From contig PLLH01000088.1 in NCBI GenBank assembly GCA_003140895.1, positions 1 to 41,064 on the forward strand: DNA of 41,064 nucleotides. Direction: 5' to 3'. A program made the position numbers and the translations under genes. A model generated the notes under the pieces. The model saw only the letters and a list, made by a program, of their open reading frames with translations. It made no database searches and was not told the DNA's origin. How positions within the stretch are numbered: the stretch's first letter is position 1; every line of letters begins with the position of its first letter. This document shows, one piece after another, positions 16,992-26,960 of the stretch. The DNA comes from Elusimicrobiota bacterium (GTDB taxonomy: Bacteria; Elusimicrobiota; Elusimicrobia; F11).

Positions 16992-17034
16992 GATAGCCGT
17001 CGGCTAGAATAGCCATCGGCGAGCGCAAAGCGCT
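16983..17034. repeat. Imperfect 16-bp tandem repeat forming three consecutive 13-nt hairpins
   Basis: GGCTA-GGA-TAGCC (16986-16998), GGCTA-GAA-TAGCC (17002-17014), AGCGC-AAA-GCGCT (17022-17034) between convergent genes. Confidence 0.8.
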
Positions 17035-18412
17035 ACAAACTTTCTTTCAAGTCGGAAAAGAACACCAACCCGCGTTCGAGTTTGGCATTGTACGCCCGTT
17101 GGATGTCTTTCCAGGAGTAATCAACCCCCTTAACAGCTTGCCGGACGACGTGCCGCTCCTCCAGAGCCGCGCGGCTCGACCGCAACTCAGAGACGCCAAT
17201 CAAATTTCCCCAATCATCTTTAAGTTGAATCCCGTAATACGGATCCAATATAATCCATCTCCTCGTTGACGGGTCCAGATATTCGATGAATTGATGAACG
17301 CTATCTCCCGTTTCCTGATCCTGGCAATGAATTTCGCGGGTCGCGATGCCGACCATTTCACACACTTCCGATAACGCCAGAGAAGCGCATTGACAATAGC
17401 GATTCTGGACGGATTGAAGATCCTGACGCATGAAACCACAAAAATAATAGGGCATGTCATTTTGAAATTTCCGAACGATGTTCGCTCGGCGCTCTCCATC
17501 CGGAAGAGTCAACGTCTCATTAACAAATTGAGCCAGCTTTAGGACACGGGAGTGAACCGAACCCGTCTTCCCTGCATGAAGGCCGGCGGACGCCAGAATA
17601 TAGTCCCTGAAAAGATTTCTCTCATTAGAAATGGCTGGCACCTTTCCCGTTTCAATCATCGTCGCGGCATCGTAACGGACATCCGTGTCCTCCGAAAAGC
17701 CGAACGAAAGCCACAGACTCACCGCTTCATAGTCATCCGAGTCAAACGTGACGTCGAGCTGTTTTCTGAACCCATTCGTTGGATGCTGCGTCAGATGGTA
17801 CCCCAGAACGGGGCCGGAAAACGGTAGAAATAGAAGTCGATGGCCTATGGCCGAAAGACCCGTATCAAAAAAAGAAGGCAACCACTGCAATTTAGGATGA
17901 GGGTGTAACGGATAACTCGACAAAATAAGGGTAATAAATGTTTTCCCCCGGATGAAAAGAGAAGCGATTTTGGTCCCCAAAAGGGTTTGTTTCAACCGGA
18001 AGACAATAAATCCAATCCGATCTTTCTTTCGCCCTGTTATCACAAGCCCCTTATATCCATTCTTTCCATCGCTGATCATGACGTGAACGCTGGCTCTGTA
18101 GCGCGTGTGCGGCTTCACAGGAATCGTCTGATAAATAATAGGCCGAAACCCTTCCAACGAAATCCCCTGAACGGAGGCTCGGCCCGAAAAGGAGAGATCG
18201 CTCAAACGCACCGATCCCTTCGGATAGGGATAGAGAAGGCGCCAATAAGAAGGAGACCCGCTCTCGTCCCACTCTTCAAAATCACCGTTTTTCACGAGCG
18301 GCGTGGAATCCGGAGAATGAAATAACGGCGTTTGCTGCGCCCGAAGACAATCAACGCGCGCGCAAAACAAAAGAAAGAAGGTGGAAAAAATAAAAAAGCG
18401 TGAACGATTCAT
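17033..18412 (-). CDS. Secreted transglutaminase-like (papain-fold) protein
   Basis: Signal peptide; carbohydrate-binding-like N-terminus LVKNGDFEEWDESGSPSYWRL...YQTIPVKPHTRYRASVHV; C-terminal YCQCASLALSEVCEMVGIATREI...VHQFIEYLDPSTRRWIILDPYYG (Cys-His-Asp order). Confidence 0.7.
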   Translation of the reverse strand: MNRSRFFIFSTFFLLFCARVDCLRAQQTPLFHSPDSTPLVKNGDFEEWDESGSPSYWRLLYPYPKGSVRLSDLSFSGRASVQGISLEGFRPIIYQTIPVKPHTRYRASVHVMISDGKNGYKGLVITGRKKDRIGFIVFRLKQTLLGTKIASLFIRGKTFITLILSSYPLHPHPKLQWLPSFFDTGLSAIGHRLLFLPFSGPVLGYHLTQHPTNGFRKQLDVTFDSDDYEAVSLWLSFGFSEDTDVRYDAATMIETGKVPAISNERNLFRDYILASAGLHAGKTGSVHSRVLKLAQFVNETLTLPDGERRANIVRKFQNDMPYYFCGFMRQDLQSVQNRYCQCASLALSEVCEMVGIATREIHCQDQETGDSVHQFIEYLDPSTRRWIILDPYYGIQLKDDWGNLIGVSELRSSRAALEERHVVRQAVKGVDYSWKDIQRAYNAKLERGLVFFSDLKESL

Positions 18413-18539
18413 CGTTGGCATCGAATGGGAAAAGGTACAAGACAATGTAAGCTATTTTATCACGGAAAGCGGTAAACGAAACGCACAAGAGCCCCAGCCT
18501 TCGCGGGGTGTGGAAGAGAATAAAATGGGACGGGCGCGT

Positions 18540-20120
18540 CTAAGACGCGGCGATCGGCAAAAGAACATGAAAAAGCGTGCCCTTCCCCACTTCGCTCTCA
18601 AAAAATATTTTTCCAGCGCTGCTCCTGACAATTTCATACGCCAGGGACAATCCAAGCCCAGGCCCGTGTCCCACTTCTTTTGTCGTAAAAAACGGGTTGA
18701 ACACCTGAGAACGAATGTCTTCCGGGATCCCCTTTCCCGTGTCTTGGATTTGAATCTCAACATAGGAACGCCCTTCCACCACCAGCTTGGTCCGGACCGT
18801 CAACGTGCCCCCTTTGGACATCGCATCAATCGCGTTATTGGCCAGATGAAGGATCACTTGCTGGATTTGGTTCCGATTGACAAGCACGTTCGGCAGTTCC
18901 CCCATTTCCTTCACCATCGCGATATCTCTCACCTTCGTTTGAGTGGTAATAAACGACAAGGCTTCCTCGATCGCCACGTTTAAATCGATCAGCGCCTTTT
19001 CCTGCTTTCCGGAACGCATAAAAACCAACAGGTTCTGGACCAATTGCTTGCATTTGACCGCTTCGCTTTCAATAAATTTAAGCGCGGATTCCAACGGATG
19101 GCCCGGCGACATATCCCGGAGCGCCCCTTGAGAAAAACCAATAATAATCCCAATCGGGTTATTTATTTCGTGCGCGATACCGGACACCAAGTGGCCCAGC
19201 GCCGCCATTTTCTCAGACTGAATCAACTGGGTCTGCGTGTTGCGTAACCCTTCGTTGGCTTTTCGCAATTCTTCTTCGAGTTGTCGATGGGCGCTGATAT
19301 CCCGAATCGATTCAATAGCTCCAATCCGTTTTCCAGTGGAATCAAATAGAGGCCCAGCCTGCCCCCAAGCGTAAAAACCTTTCCGGTCCCCTGAGGACGG
19401 CACATAGTTCTCCCCCACGACGACATTTTTGCTTTTAATGGCGGCGGAGTACTTTTGGTTTAATTCCTCCGCGGGGACGTCAATCAAATCGATCAGGATC
19501 GGCCTTCGACTACCATAGAAAACCATCGAATAGTAATAATCCCCTTTGCCCACTATATTCTCAGCTTTAACGCCGGTCATTTCCTCAATCGCTTTATTCC
19601 AAGCGATGACTGTTCCACTGTTGTCGATAACAAACGTCGCATCGGGGAGGAAATTAATGATATTGGACAAACGCTCCGAATATTCCCGGAGAGCCATCTC
19701 GGTTCTTTTGTGAACCGTCACATCGGAGATGACACCGATCATCCCCGCCACCTTCCCTTCGCCATCCACAAACGTGGCCTTATTGAAGACCACTTCCCGC
19801 ATCTCATTTTCTTCATGGTTGCACCCCTTCCATGGGTAAGACTGGGTGCCGGGATTTCGAAACAGTTCGTTGTCCTTGTCAGAGCAGGGGCCGGCGATCT
19901 CTTTGGGCGCCATGTCAAAGACGGTCCTTCCTAAAATCTCCTCTTTTGTTTTCCTGACAAACTTTTCATAGGAGCCGTTCACGTTCAGATACCGGCCTTG
20001 GGTGTCTTTGACATAGACAGGGATGGGAATCGTTTCGATGAGGGTCTCAAAAAAGGAAAGAGGGTGGTGAGCTGTTGGAGAAGGCGGCTCCTCCTTGCCT
20101 CCACTTTGTTCTATGGCCAT
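18540..20120 (-). CDS. PAS-domain sensor histidine kinase (soluble)
   Basis: Two PAS domains (IPVYVKDTQGRYLNVNGSYEKFV, LPDATFVIDNSGTVIAWNKAIEEMTG), HEINNPIGIIIGFSQG H-box, NNAIDAMSKGG, DTGKGIPEDI, GPGLGLSLAYEIV. Confidence 0.92.
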   Translation of the reverse strand: MAIEQSGGKEEPPSPTAHHPLSFFETLIETIPIPVYVKDTQGRYLNVNGSYEKFVRKTKEEILGRTVFDMAPKEIAGPCSDKDNELFRNPGTQSYPWKGCNHEENEMREVVFNKATFVDGEGKVAGMIGVISDVTVHKRTEMALREYSERLSNIINFLPDATFVIDNSGTVIAWNKAIEEMTGVKAENIVGKGDYYYSMVFYGSRRPILIDLIDVPAEELNQKYSAAIKSKNVVVGENYVPSSGDRKGFYAWGQAGPLFDSTGKRIGAIESIRDISAHRQLEEELRKANEGLRNTQTQLIQSEKMAALGHLVSGIAHEINNPIGIIIGFSQGALRDMSPGHPLESALKFIESEAVKCKQLVQNLLVFMRSGKQEKALIDLNVAIEEALSFITTQTKVRDIAMVKEMGELPNVLVNRNQIQQVILHLANNAIDAMSKGGTLTVRTKLVVEGRSYVEIQIQDTGKGIPEDIRSQVFNPFFTTKEVGHGPGLGLSLAYEIVRSSAGKIFFESEVGKGTLFHVLLPIAAS

Positions 20121-20241
20121 GGCTCCCCCTTTTCAAACACATAAGAACGTTAGCAATTAGAACCGAAAAAATCCAAAAAGGATTATAAAAAAGGAAAACG
20201 AACAATTCGATCGAAAGAAGGAGGGAAAATGAGGAAGGGGC

Positions 20242-20775
20242 TTATGACTTGAAGGTGACGTATTTCTTTTCTTTTTTATCCCAGTTGATGAACCACCCGC
20301 CTTTGTGGTATTTGCCTTTGGAAAGCTTCGTATCGACAAAACTGATGTAATCGTCTTTAAAGCCGTTCACCTCGCCGAGCCGGAAGGTTTCGAATTCCCC
20401 GGACTTCTTCCCTCCGTTCAGAATCACGAGTTCAACAATGGGCCCCCAATGGGTCTGCCCCGTTGCCAACAGCAAGGCGTAATCCTTTTTTTTATCCTCA
20501 TTAAAGTCTCCCCAGGCGACGGCGGGATGAATCCCGATCAGGCGGCCGTAATAATACGCCAGCATCTCAGGAGAAAATTCAGCGTCGGAAGGAATCCGGT
20601 AACCGGGGAATTCTTTATCGAGATATCTTTCCACCTCTGCCGGAAGGACGACGATGTGGCCTTTATCGGTCTCTTTGATGGCTGGATTCTTGCCCCGACC
20701 GGCCAGAGCCATGGGAACAAGAGCCAAACCGGTCAACACCAGGATGAGAGAGCAAAGGAGACGTCGCGTATTCAT
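20242..20775 (-). CDS. Secreted hypothetical protein
   Basis: Start MNTRRLLCSLILVLTGLALVPMALA signal peptide; VAWGDFNEDKKKDYALLL resembles FG-GAP-like DxNxDxxxD. Confidence 0.6.
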   Translation of the reverse strand: MNTRRLLCSLILVLTGLALVPMALAGRGKNPAIKETDKGHIVVLPAEVERYLDKEFPGYRIPSDAEFSPEMLAYYYGRLIGIHPAVAWGDFNEDKKKDYALLLATGQTHWGPIVELVILNGGKKSGEFETFRLGEVNGFKDDYISFVDTKLSKGKYHKGGWFINWDKKEKKYVTFKS

Positions 20776-20779
20776 AAAA

Positions 20780-22780
20780 TCACCTATTAAGAAGCGCTTT
20801 GGTTTTCGCCACAATATTATCAATCGTGAACCCAAATTTCTCCATCAGCACGTTGGTGGGAGCGGAGGCGCCGAAGGTCGTCATCCCGATCACGACCCCA
20901 TCCCATCCGACGTAGCGATCCCATCCGAATGAAGAGAGGGCTTCAATCGACACGCGGGCTTTGATTGCTGGCGGCAAAACGGCGTCTTTATAGCTTTGAG
21001 GTTGCGCTTCAAAGAGCTCCCATGACGGCATGGACACGACGCGCGACTCGATTCCTTCCGCGCTCAATTTCTCCTGGGCTTTGAGCGCCAACGACACCTC
21101 AGAGCCCGTCGCGATCAAAATCACGTTGGGAGGGTTCGACTTGGCCTCCGATAGAACATAGGCGCCTTTCTCAACCGATCCTAACTTGGGATATCGGGAG
21201 GGGCTTAAAACCGGAAGCGCCTGGCGGGAGAGAATAAGCGCCACAGGTCCCGTTTTGTGCCGGAGAGCCACCTTCCAGGCCGCCGCCGTTTCATGAGCGT
21301 CCGCGGGACGCAACACCAGGATGTTCGGCATCGCTCTCAAATGAGCCACCTGTTCGATCGGCTGATGCGTGGGACCGTCTTCGCCAAGGCCGATGGTATC
21401 GTGCGTGAAAATGTAAATCGCGCGGGTTTTACTCAGCGCCGCGATCCGGATGGCCCCTTTCATGTAATCGGAAAAGATCAAGAACGTCCCGCCGAAGGGA
21501 ATGAGCCGTTCCGTCAACGCCAATCCGTTCAGGACGGCCCCCATCGCGTGTTCCCGAACCCCAAAATAAATGTTCCGTCCCGCTTGCGTCTTGGAAAACG
21601 GCGGCGACCCCTTAATCATGGTGTTATTGGACCCCGCCAGGTCGGCGGATCCGCCGATCAGTTCCGGCAAAATCGGAGCCAAGGCGTTGATGATGTGGCC
21701 GGAGGCCACCCTTGTCGCCATCTTTTCTTCTTTGGAGAAATCCGGCATCTTCTTCTCCCAATCCGGAGGAAGCTCACCCGCTTCAAGCCGCTTCCACAAA
21801 TGAAACGCGTCCGGGTTTTTCCCGGCCCAGGCGTCAAACCGGGCCTGCCACTCCGACTCCCACCGTTTCCCGTTTTCCGCGACAACTTTAAAGTGGTCCG
21901 ACACGTCGGAGGGGACAAGGAAGGCGGGCTCCAGCGGCCAGCCTAAATTTTTCTTGGTCAACTTGACTTCTTCTTCTCCGAGCGGCGCCCCATGAGACTC
22001 CGATGAATCCGCTTTGTTCGGGCTGCCAAACCCGATGTGAGTATCCAAAATGATAAGCGATGGTTTCGACACCTCCGCTTTGGCAACGCGAAGCGCATTG
22101 GCGATCGCTTTGATGTCGTTCCCATCGGACACGCGCTGGACATGCCAGTGATAGGCCTTGTACCGCGCCTCCACGTCCTCCGTCAAGGAAAGATCCGTGT
22201 GCCCATCGATGGTGACGCGGTTGCAATCATAAACGAACACGAGAGACCCCAACCCCAGATGGCCGGCCAAGGACGCCGCTTCGGAGGAGATTCCCTCCAT
22301 CATATCGCCGTCCGAGGCGATGCCGTACATCGTGTAATCGAGAAGCGGTTTCTCTTTCGGCGTGAACAAGCTGTTCAAATATCGTTGCGCGATGGCCATC
22401 CCCACCGCCGTTGAAATCCCCTGGCCAAGCGGCCCTGTCGTCGTTTCAACACCGGGCGTTTCTCTAAATTCAGGATGCCCCGGCGTCTTGCTCCCCCACT
22501 GGCGGAAGTTTTTAAGATCATCAAGCGACACGTCATACCCGCTCAAGTAAAGGGAGGCGTACAGAAGCATCGAGGCATGCCCGGCGGAAAGAATAAAGCG
22601 GTCCCGGTTGGCCCAGGATGGGTTCTTTGGATTGTGCTTGAGAATCTCTCGAAAAAGCGTGTACGCCACCGGCGCCAGGCCCATTGGAGCCCCCGGATGT
22701 CCGGATTTCGCTTTTTCGACCGCGTCCACGGCCAAAAATCGAATCGTATTAATGGCGAGTTGAGAAATATCTGGAGTCAA
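20780..22780 (-). CDS. tkt: Transketolase
   Basis: 666 aa; AVDAVEKAKSGHPGAPMGLAPVAYTLF, YGIASDGDMMEGISSEAASLAGHLGL, FTHDTIGLGEDGPTHQPIEQ. Confidence 0.97.
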   Translation of the reverse strand: MTPDISQLAINTIRFLAVDAVEKAKSGHPGAPMGLAPVAYTLFREILKHNPKNPSWANRDRFILSAGHASMLLYASLYLSGYDVSLDDLKNFRQWGSKTPGHPEFRETPGVETTTGPLGQGISTAVGMAIAQRYLNSLFTPKEKPLLDYTMYGIASDGDMMEGISSEAASLAGHLGLGSLVFVYDCNRVTIDGHTDLSLTEDVEARYKAYHWHVQRVSDGNDIKAIANALRVAKAEVSKPSLIILDTHIGFGSPNKADSSESHGAPLGEEEVKLTKKNLGWPLEPAFLVPSDVSDHFKVVAENGKRWESEWQARFDAWAGKNPDAFHLWKRLEAGELPPDWEKKMPDFSKEEKMATRVASGHIINALAPILPELIGGSADLAGSNNTMIKGSPPFSKTQAGRNIYFGVREHAMGAVLNGLALTERLIPFGGTFLIFSDYMKGAIRIAALSKTRAIYIFTHDTIGLGEDGPTHQPIEQVAHLRAMPNILVLRPADAHETAAAWKVALRHKTGPVALILSRQALPVLSPSRYPKLGSVEKGAYVLSEAKSNPPNVILIATGSEVSLALKAQEKLSAEGIESRVVSMPSWELFEAQPQSYKDAVLPPAIKARVSIEALSSFGWDRYVGWDGVVIGMTTFGASAPTNVLMEKFGFTIDNIVAKTKALLNR

Positions 22781-22804
22781 AACTCCTCCTTTAAATGGGC
22801 CCGC

Positions 22805-23455
22805 TTAAAGCGGCCCGAACGCGTTTATAAATTCGCTGGCTTTTTTCATATGAAGATAGGGATTCATCCGAATCTCCTCTTCAAGAGGCCTTTGCAACAC
22901 CTCGTCGTAATCATGCCCGGGACATACCACGAGAGAACCCGGCAGCGCCGCAATCTTCTGAAGGCTCTTAAACAGAAGGCCCGCGTCTCCTCCGGGGATA
23001 TCGGTCCGTCCGCATCCGCCGATAAACAACGTATCGCCTGTCAGCAGGTGTTGATCAACCGAGAGGCACAGAGACCCCGGCGCGTGCCCGGGAGTGTGAT
23101 AAAACGTGATTGTATTCTCCCCCGCCAGCAATGTCTCTCCGTCGCGTACTTCTTTTACATTTTTCCGAAGGGGAGAGACAATCCCATTTCCCGACTGAGA
23201 AAACGCGATTTCATCCGGGTGAGCCACCACCGGAATATCGAACCGCTCGAGGAGCGCATCCACCGCGTTGGCGTGGTCGTAATGCGAATGCGTCAAAATG
23301 AGACCCGAGAGCTGGTGCCCGTCCGTTGTCCCTCTCTCTATGATTTTTTCCGGGTCCCACGCGGGGTCCACCACCCATGTCGTCTTCGTCTTGGGGTCCT
23401 TCAGAAGATAACACACATTCTGCATGGGCCCGATGGGAAGCCTCTCGACAATCAC
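22805..23455 (-). CDS. Metallo-beta-lactamase-fold hydrolase (glyoxalase II-like)
   Basis: LTHSHYDHANAVDAL, FYHTPGHAPGSLCL, LLTGDTLFIGGCGRTD, VCPGHDY. Confidence 0.9.
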   Translation of the reverse strand: MIVERLPIGPMQNVCYLLKDPKTKTTWVVDPAWDPEKIIERGTTDGHQLSGLILTHSHYDHANAVDALLERFDIPVVAHPDEIAFSQSGNGIVSPLRKNVKEVRDGETLLAGENTITFYHTPGHAPGSLCLSVDQHLLTGDTLFIGGCGRTDIPGGDAGLLFKSLQKIAALPGSLVVCPGHDYDEVLQRPLEEEIRMNPYLHMKKASEFINAFGPL

Positions 23456-24744
23456 ACGCCGACCCGTTTAAACAGCGTCTTCACGTGTCTCAAGTGGCTT
23501 GAGGTATCAAAACATTTCTTAAGATCAGCGCGCGAAATGAGCTTCGTCATCTTTTTGTCCCGTTCAATCAAGCGCCGGAAGGATTTGTGATGAAGCCAGG
23601 CGTCCAACGCGTGACGCTGAACCATCTCGTACCCTTTCTGGCGATCCAATCCTTTTTTAACGAGCGCCAGCATGATTTTCTCCGAAGCCAAAAACTCCTC
23701 TGTTTTCATGAGGTTGGCTTTCATGCGCTCCGGATAAACCTGAAGGTTTTGAATCATGTCCGTGAGGCGGGCCAACGCGTAATCAACCAAGATCGTCGTG
23801 TCCGGCAAAATGACCCGTTCGACGGAGGAATGAGAAATATCCCGCTCGTGCCAAAGCGCGATATTTTCAAGCGCGGCCATGGCGTTGGAGCGAATCAGAC
23901 GGGCCAACCCGCAGATATTTTCAGATCCAATGGGGTTGCGTTTGTGCGGCATGGCGCTCGATCCTTTTTGGCCCTTTGTGAACGGCTCTTCCACCTCCAG
24001 GACTTCCGTCCTCTGAAGATGCCGGATCTCCGTCCCGATCCGCTCCATCATGCCTCCGATCAAAGCCATGACCGTCATGAATTCAGCGTGGCGATCGCGC
24101 GGGATGACCTGGGTGGCCAAAGGCTCGGGCGTGAGCCCCAGCTTCTCGCACACATACGCCTCCACATCCGGATCGTTATGAGCAAACGTTCCCACGGCCC
24201 CCGACAGTTTCCCGACGGACACGCTGGAGCGGGCTTGCCTTAGCCGCTTGGCGTTTCGAAACGCTTCTGAAAGCCAGCCGGCCACTTTGATTCCAAAAGT
24301 AATCGGTTCCGCGTGCACGCCGTGGGAGCGCCCCACCATCGGATCGTTCTGGTGCCGCTTCGCCAATCCGCGAAGGGCCGCGATCAATTCACTCAGTGTT
24401 TTCTGTAGAAGCGCTCCCGCTTCTTTCAATTGAACGCCCAGGGAGGTATCCAACACATCGCTGGAGGTGAGCCCCATATGGAGATATCGCGCTTCCGGGC
24501 CAATCGTTTCTTCCAATTGAGTCAAGAAGGCGATCACATCGTGTTTCACGGTTTTCTCGATCACCAAAATCCGATCCACGTCAATACGCCCCTTGGTTCG
24601 GATGACGGCAATGGCCTCTTTGGGAACCTTCCCTTTTTTGGCCAAGGCTTCCGCCGCCAAAACCTCCACCTCAAACCAAATCCGGTACCGGTTTTCATCG
24701 GCCCATAGGGCGTTCATGTCGGGGCGAGAATAGCGAAGAATCAT
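23452..24744 (-). CDS. purB: Adenylosuccinate lyase
   Basis: MILRYSRPDMNALW, HMGLTSSDVLDTSLGVQL, signature KGQKGSSAMPHKRNPIGSENI. Confidence 0.96.
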   Translation of the reverse strand: MILRYSRPDMNALWADENRYRIWFEVEVLAAEALAKKGKVPKEAIAVIRTKGRIDVDRILVIEKTVKHDVIAFLTQLEETIGPEARYLHMGLTSSDVLDTSLGVQLKEAGALLQKTLSELIAALRGLAKRHQNDPMVGRSHGVHAEPITFGIKVAGWLSEAFRNAKRLRQARSSVSVGKLSGAVGTFAHNDPDVEAYVCEKLGLTPEPLATQVIPRDRHAEFMTVMALIGGMMERIGTEIRHLQRTEVLEVEEPFTKGQKGSSAMPHKRNPIGSENICGLARLIRSNAMAALENIALWHERDISHSSVERVILPDTTILVDYALARLTDMIQNLQVYPERMKANLMKTEEFLASEKIMLALVKKGLDRQKGYEMVQRHALDAWLHHKSFRRLIERDKKMTKLISRADLKKCFDTSSHLRHVKTLFKRVGV

Positions 24745-24753
24745 GGTTATCTC

Positions 24754-25404
24754 CTAAGACGGTTCCGTTACAGGAGGAACCGTGTCCAAATTCAGCGCGC
24801 CTGAACAAATTTTCTTAACAATGGAAACATACAGGTCGTGCTCTTTCGGATAAATTTTTTCCGCCAAGGACTCCGGGGTTTCATCGGGGCTCACCAAGAC
24901 TTTGGCTTGACCCAGAATCGGGCCATGATCAAACTGCTCGTCAACGAGGTGAACCGTGCATCCGGATTCTTTTTCTTTGGCCGTGATCACCGCCTCATGG
25001 ACGTGATGACCGAACATGCCTTTCCCCCCGTATTTCGGGAGTAGCGCCGGATGAATATTAATGATCCGATTGGGGAAGGCTCGGATGAGACTCGGCTCAA
25101 TCTTCATCATGTACCCGGCGAGGCAAATAAGGTCGATGTTCCGCTCTTTGAGCGCCTTCGCTATTTTGAAGCCGAGTTCGGTTCGGCTCGACTTCTGATC
25201 GGGTTCAAAGATGAGCGTCTCGATGTTCTCGTTTCGGGCCCGCGTCAGCGCGAACGCGTACTTCACGTTTGAAACAACGGCGGCGATTTCCCCTTTGATG
25301 TCTCCCGATTTGCAGTGATCAACAAGAGCCTGGAGATTGGTTCCGTTTCCGGAAACAAAAACCGCGATGCGGCATTTATTTGTCGGCGGTTGTAAGGATG
25401 ACAT
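24754..25404 (-). CDS. purN: Phosphoribosylglycinamide formyltransferase
   Basis: IAVFVSGNGTNLQALVD, ICLAGYMMKI, NIHPALLPKYGGKGMFGHHVHEAV, HLVDEQFDHGPIL; ATG at 25404 overlaps the purM 3' end. Confidence 0.95.
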   Translation of the reverse strand: MSSLQPPTNKCRIAVFVSGNGTNLQALVDHCKSGDIKGEIAAVVSNVKYAFALTRARNENIETLIFEPDQKSSRTELGFKIAKALKERNIDLICLAGYMMKIEPSLIRAFPNRIINIHPALLPKYGGKGMFGHHVHEAVITAKEKESGCTVHLVDEQFDHGPILGQAKVLVSPDETPESLAEKIYPKEHDLYVSIVKKICSGALNLDTVPPVTEPS

Positions 25405-26359
25405 CCCTGTGTCCCTTTTCAATAATTCCAATCACTCGAGACCCCGGAAGCATGCGCTGCGCGGTCTTGACGTCCTTCGGCGACAGGACGGCGACCATCC
25501 CAATCCCCATGTTGAACGTCCGAAACATTTCCTCATCCTTGATGCGGCCTCGTTTTTGGATCTCCTTAAAAACAGGCGGAATCGTCCAAGATCCGCGAAA
25601 CACCTTTGCCCGCACGCGCGGCCCCAGAATCCGGGGAATATTGTCGTAGAACCCGCCGCCCGTGATATGAACCAGCCCCCGCAGCCCAAATTTCTTTCCC
25701 TTGTTTAATTTTTCGATCACGCGAAGAACAGGACGGACATAAAGCCGCGTTGGCGTAAGAAGCACATCCGCCCATTTCTTCCATTCGGCCGCTCTAAACA
25801 CCTTTCGAACCAGCGAATAGCCGTTCGAATGAAGGCCCGAGGAAGGAAGGCCCAATAAAATATCGCCGGGTTTGACCGTGTCTTTCGGGTGAAGCATTTT
25901 TTTCTTATCAACGACGCCGGTGGCGAAGCCCGCCAGATCATATTCCCCGGGCTTATAGAACCCCGGCATCTCCGCCGTCTCCCCTCCCAACAACTCGCAA
26001 TCCGATTCCCGGCAGGCTTTGACGATCCCGCGGACCACTTTTTCCGCCAACGAGACGTCCAGTCGGCCGCAGGCGAAATAATCCAAAAAGAATAGAGGGC
26101 GACCGCCGGAACAAATCAAATCGTTCACGTTCATTCCCACGAGATCGTAACCGATGGTGTCGTGCCGGTTGAGCTTCTGGGCGATCGCCAATTTGGTCCC
26201 CACCCCGTCCGTGCAGCCAATGAGCACCGGCTCTTTGATGCCCTTGGGAAGATTCATTCCATCGGAAAACCCTCCGATCCGGGGCGCCATCTTTTTAATC
26301 CGGCGAACCAATTCATTTCCAGCGTCGATGTCGACGCCCGCTTTCTTATAAGTAATCAT
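25376..26359 (-). CDS. purM: Phosphoribosylformylglycinamidine cyclo-ligase
   Basis: MITYKKAGVDIDAGNELV, IGCTDGVGTKL, GYDLVGMNVNDLICSGGRPLFFLDYFACG, LLGGETAEMPGFYKPGEYDLAGFATG. Confidence 0.97.
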   Translation of the reverse strand: MITYKKAGVDIDAGNELVRRIKKMAPRIGGFSDGMNLPKGIKEPVLIGCTDGVGTKLAIAQKLNRHDTIGYDLVGMNVNDLICSGGRPLFFLDYFACGRLDVSLAEKVVRGIVKACRESDCELLGGETAEMPGFYKPGEYDLAGFATGVVDKKKMLHPKDTVKPGDILLGLPSSGLHSNGYSLVRKVFRAAEWKKWADVLLTPTRLYVRPVLRVIEKLNKGKKFGLRGLVHITGGGFYDNIPRILGPRVRAKVFRGSWTIPPVFKEIQKRGRIKDEEMFRTFNMGIGMVAVLSPKDVKTAQRMLPGSRVIGIIEKGHRDVILTTADK

Positions 26360-26949
26360 TTTTTTCTTGATCCTGGCTTAACGGCAGGAACTCCTTTTTT
26401 GCATAGAGTACAATCGGATGACGCCCACGAATGAACGCTGAGAGACAAGAGCGCCTCCACCGGCACCTTCCAGGGAAACAGTTGGACCCCGTCTTTGCCG
26501 GAACGGTTCACAATCGCTCCGATCCCGGCGATAACGCCCCCCGCCTCCAAAACCAACTTGGCCACTTCTCCGGTTGAAAGCCCTGTTGTGATCACATCTT
26601 CGACAATTAAAACGTTCTCGCCCTTCTCGATCTGAAACCCCCGGCGGAGCACGGGCTTCCCCACGTCGTCTTTCTCGGAAAAGATCGCGCGGCATTTCTT
26701 GGCGCGCGCCACTTCATGGCCGATAATCAAGCCGCCCAACGCCGGCGAGAGCACCGCGTCCACCGGCGTGGAGAATTTCGCGCTCAGCGCTTTCCCCAAC
26801 ATCTCCGCGAGATCGGGTTTTTGAAGAAGAAGCGCCGATTGCATGTAGCGGTCGCTATGAAGCCCGGAAGACAAAACAAAATGACCCTCCAGGAGGGCCT
26901 CATTTTTTCTGAACAAATCAATCAGTGAGTCGGCGGTCAGTTCGTTCAT
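26356..26949 (-). CDS. pyrE: Orotate phosphoribosyltransferase
   Basis: MNELTADSLIDLFRKNEALLEGHFVLSSGLHSDRYMQSALLLQ, VLIVEDVITTGLSTGEV; C-terminal CTLCKKGVPAVKPGSRKK. Confidence 0.95.
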   Translation of the reverse strand: MNELTADSLIDLFRKNEALLEGHFVLSSGLHSDRYMQSALLLQKPDLAEMLGKALSAKFSTPVDAVLSPALGGLIIGHEVARAKKCRAIFSEKDDVGKPVLRRGFQIEKGENVLIVEDVITTGLSTGEVAKLVLEAGGVIAGIGAIVNRSGKDGVQLFPWKVPVEALLSLSVHSWASSDCTLCKKGVPAVKPGSRKK

Positions 26950-26960
26950 GGCTGTCGGCG

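Noticed and set aside
18480-18530. Possible terminator hairpin CACCCCGCGAAGGCTGGGG after the PAS kinase
   Set aside because: Only a 4-5 bp stem with no U-tract; insufficient support.
20206-20215. Palindrome TTCGATCGAA upstream of a stop/start junction
   Set aside because: A 10-bp palindrome in AT-rich intergenic DNA is easily chance; no second copy noticed.
22475-23590. 371-aa plus-strand ORF spanning tkt, MBL and purB
   Set aside because: Crosses three well-supported minus-strand genes; no domain signature.
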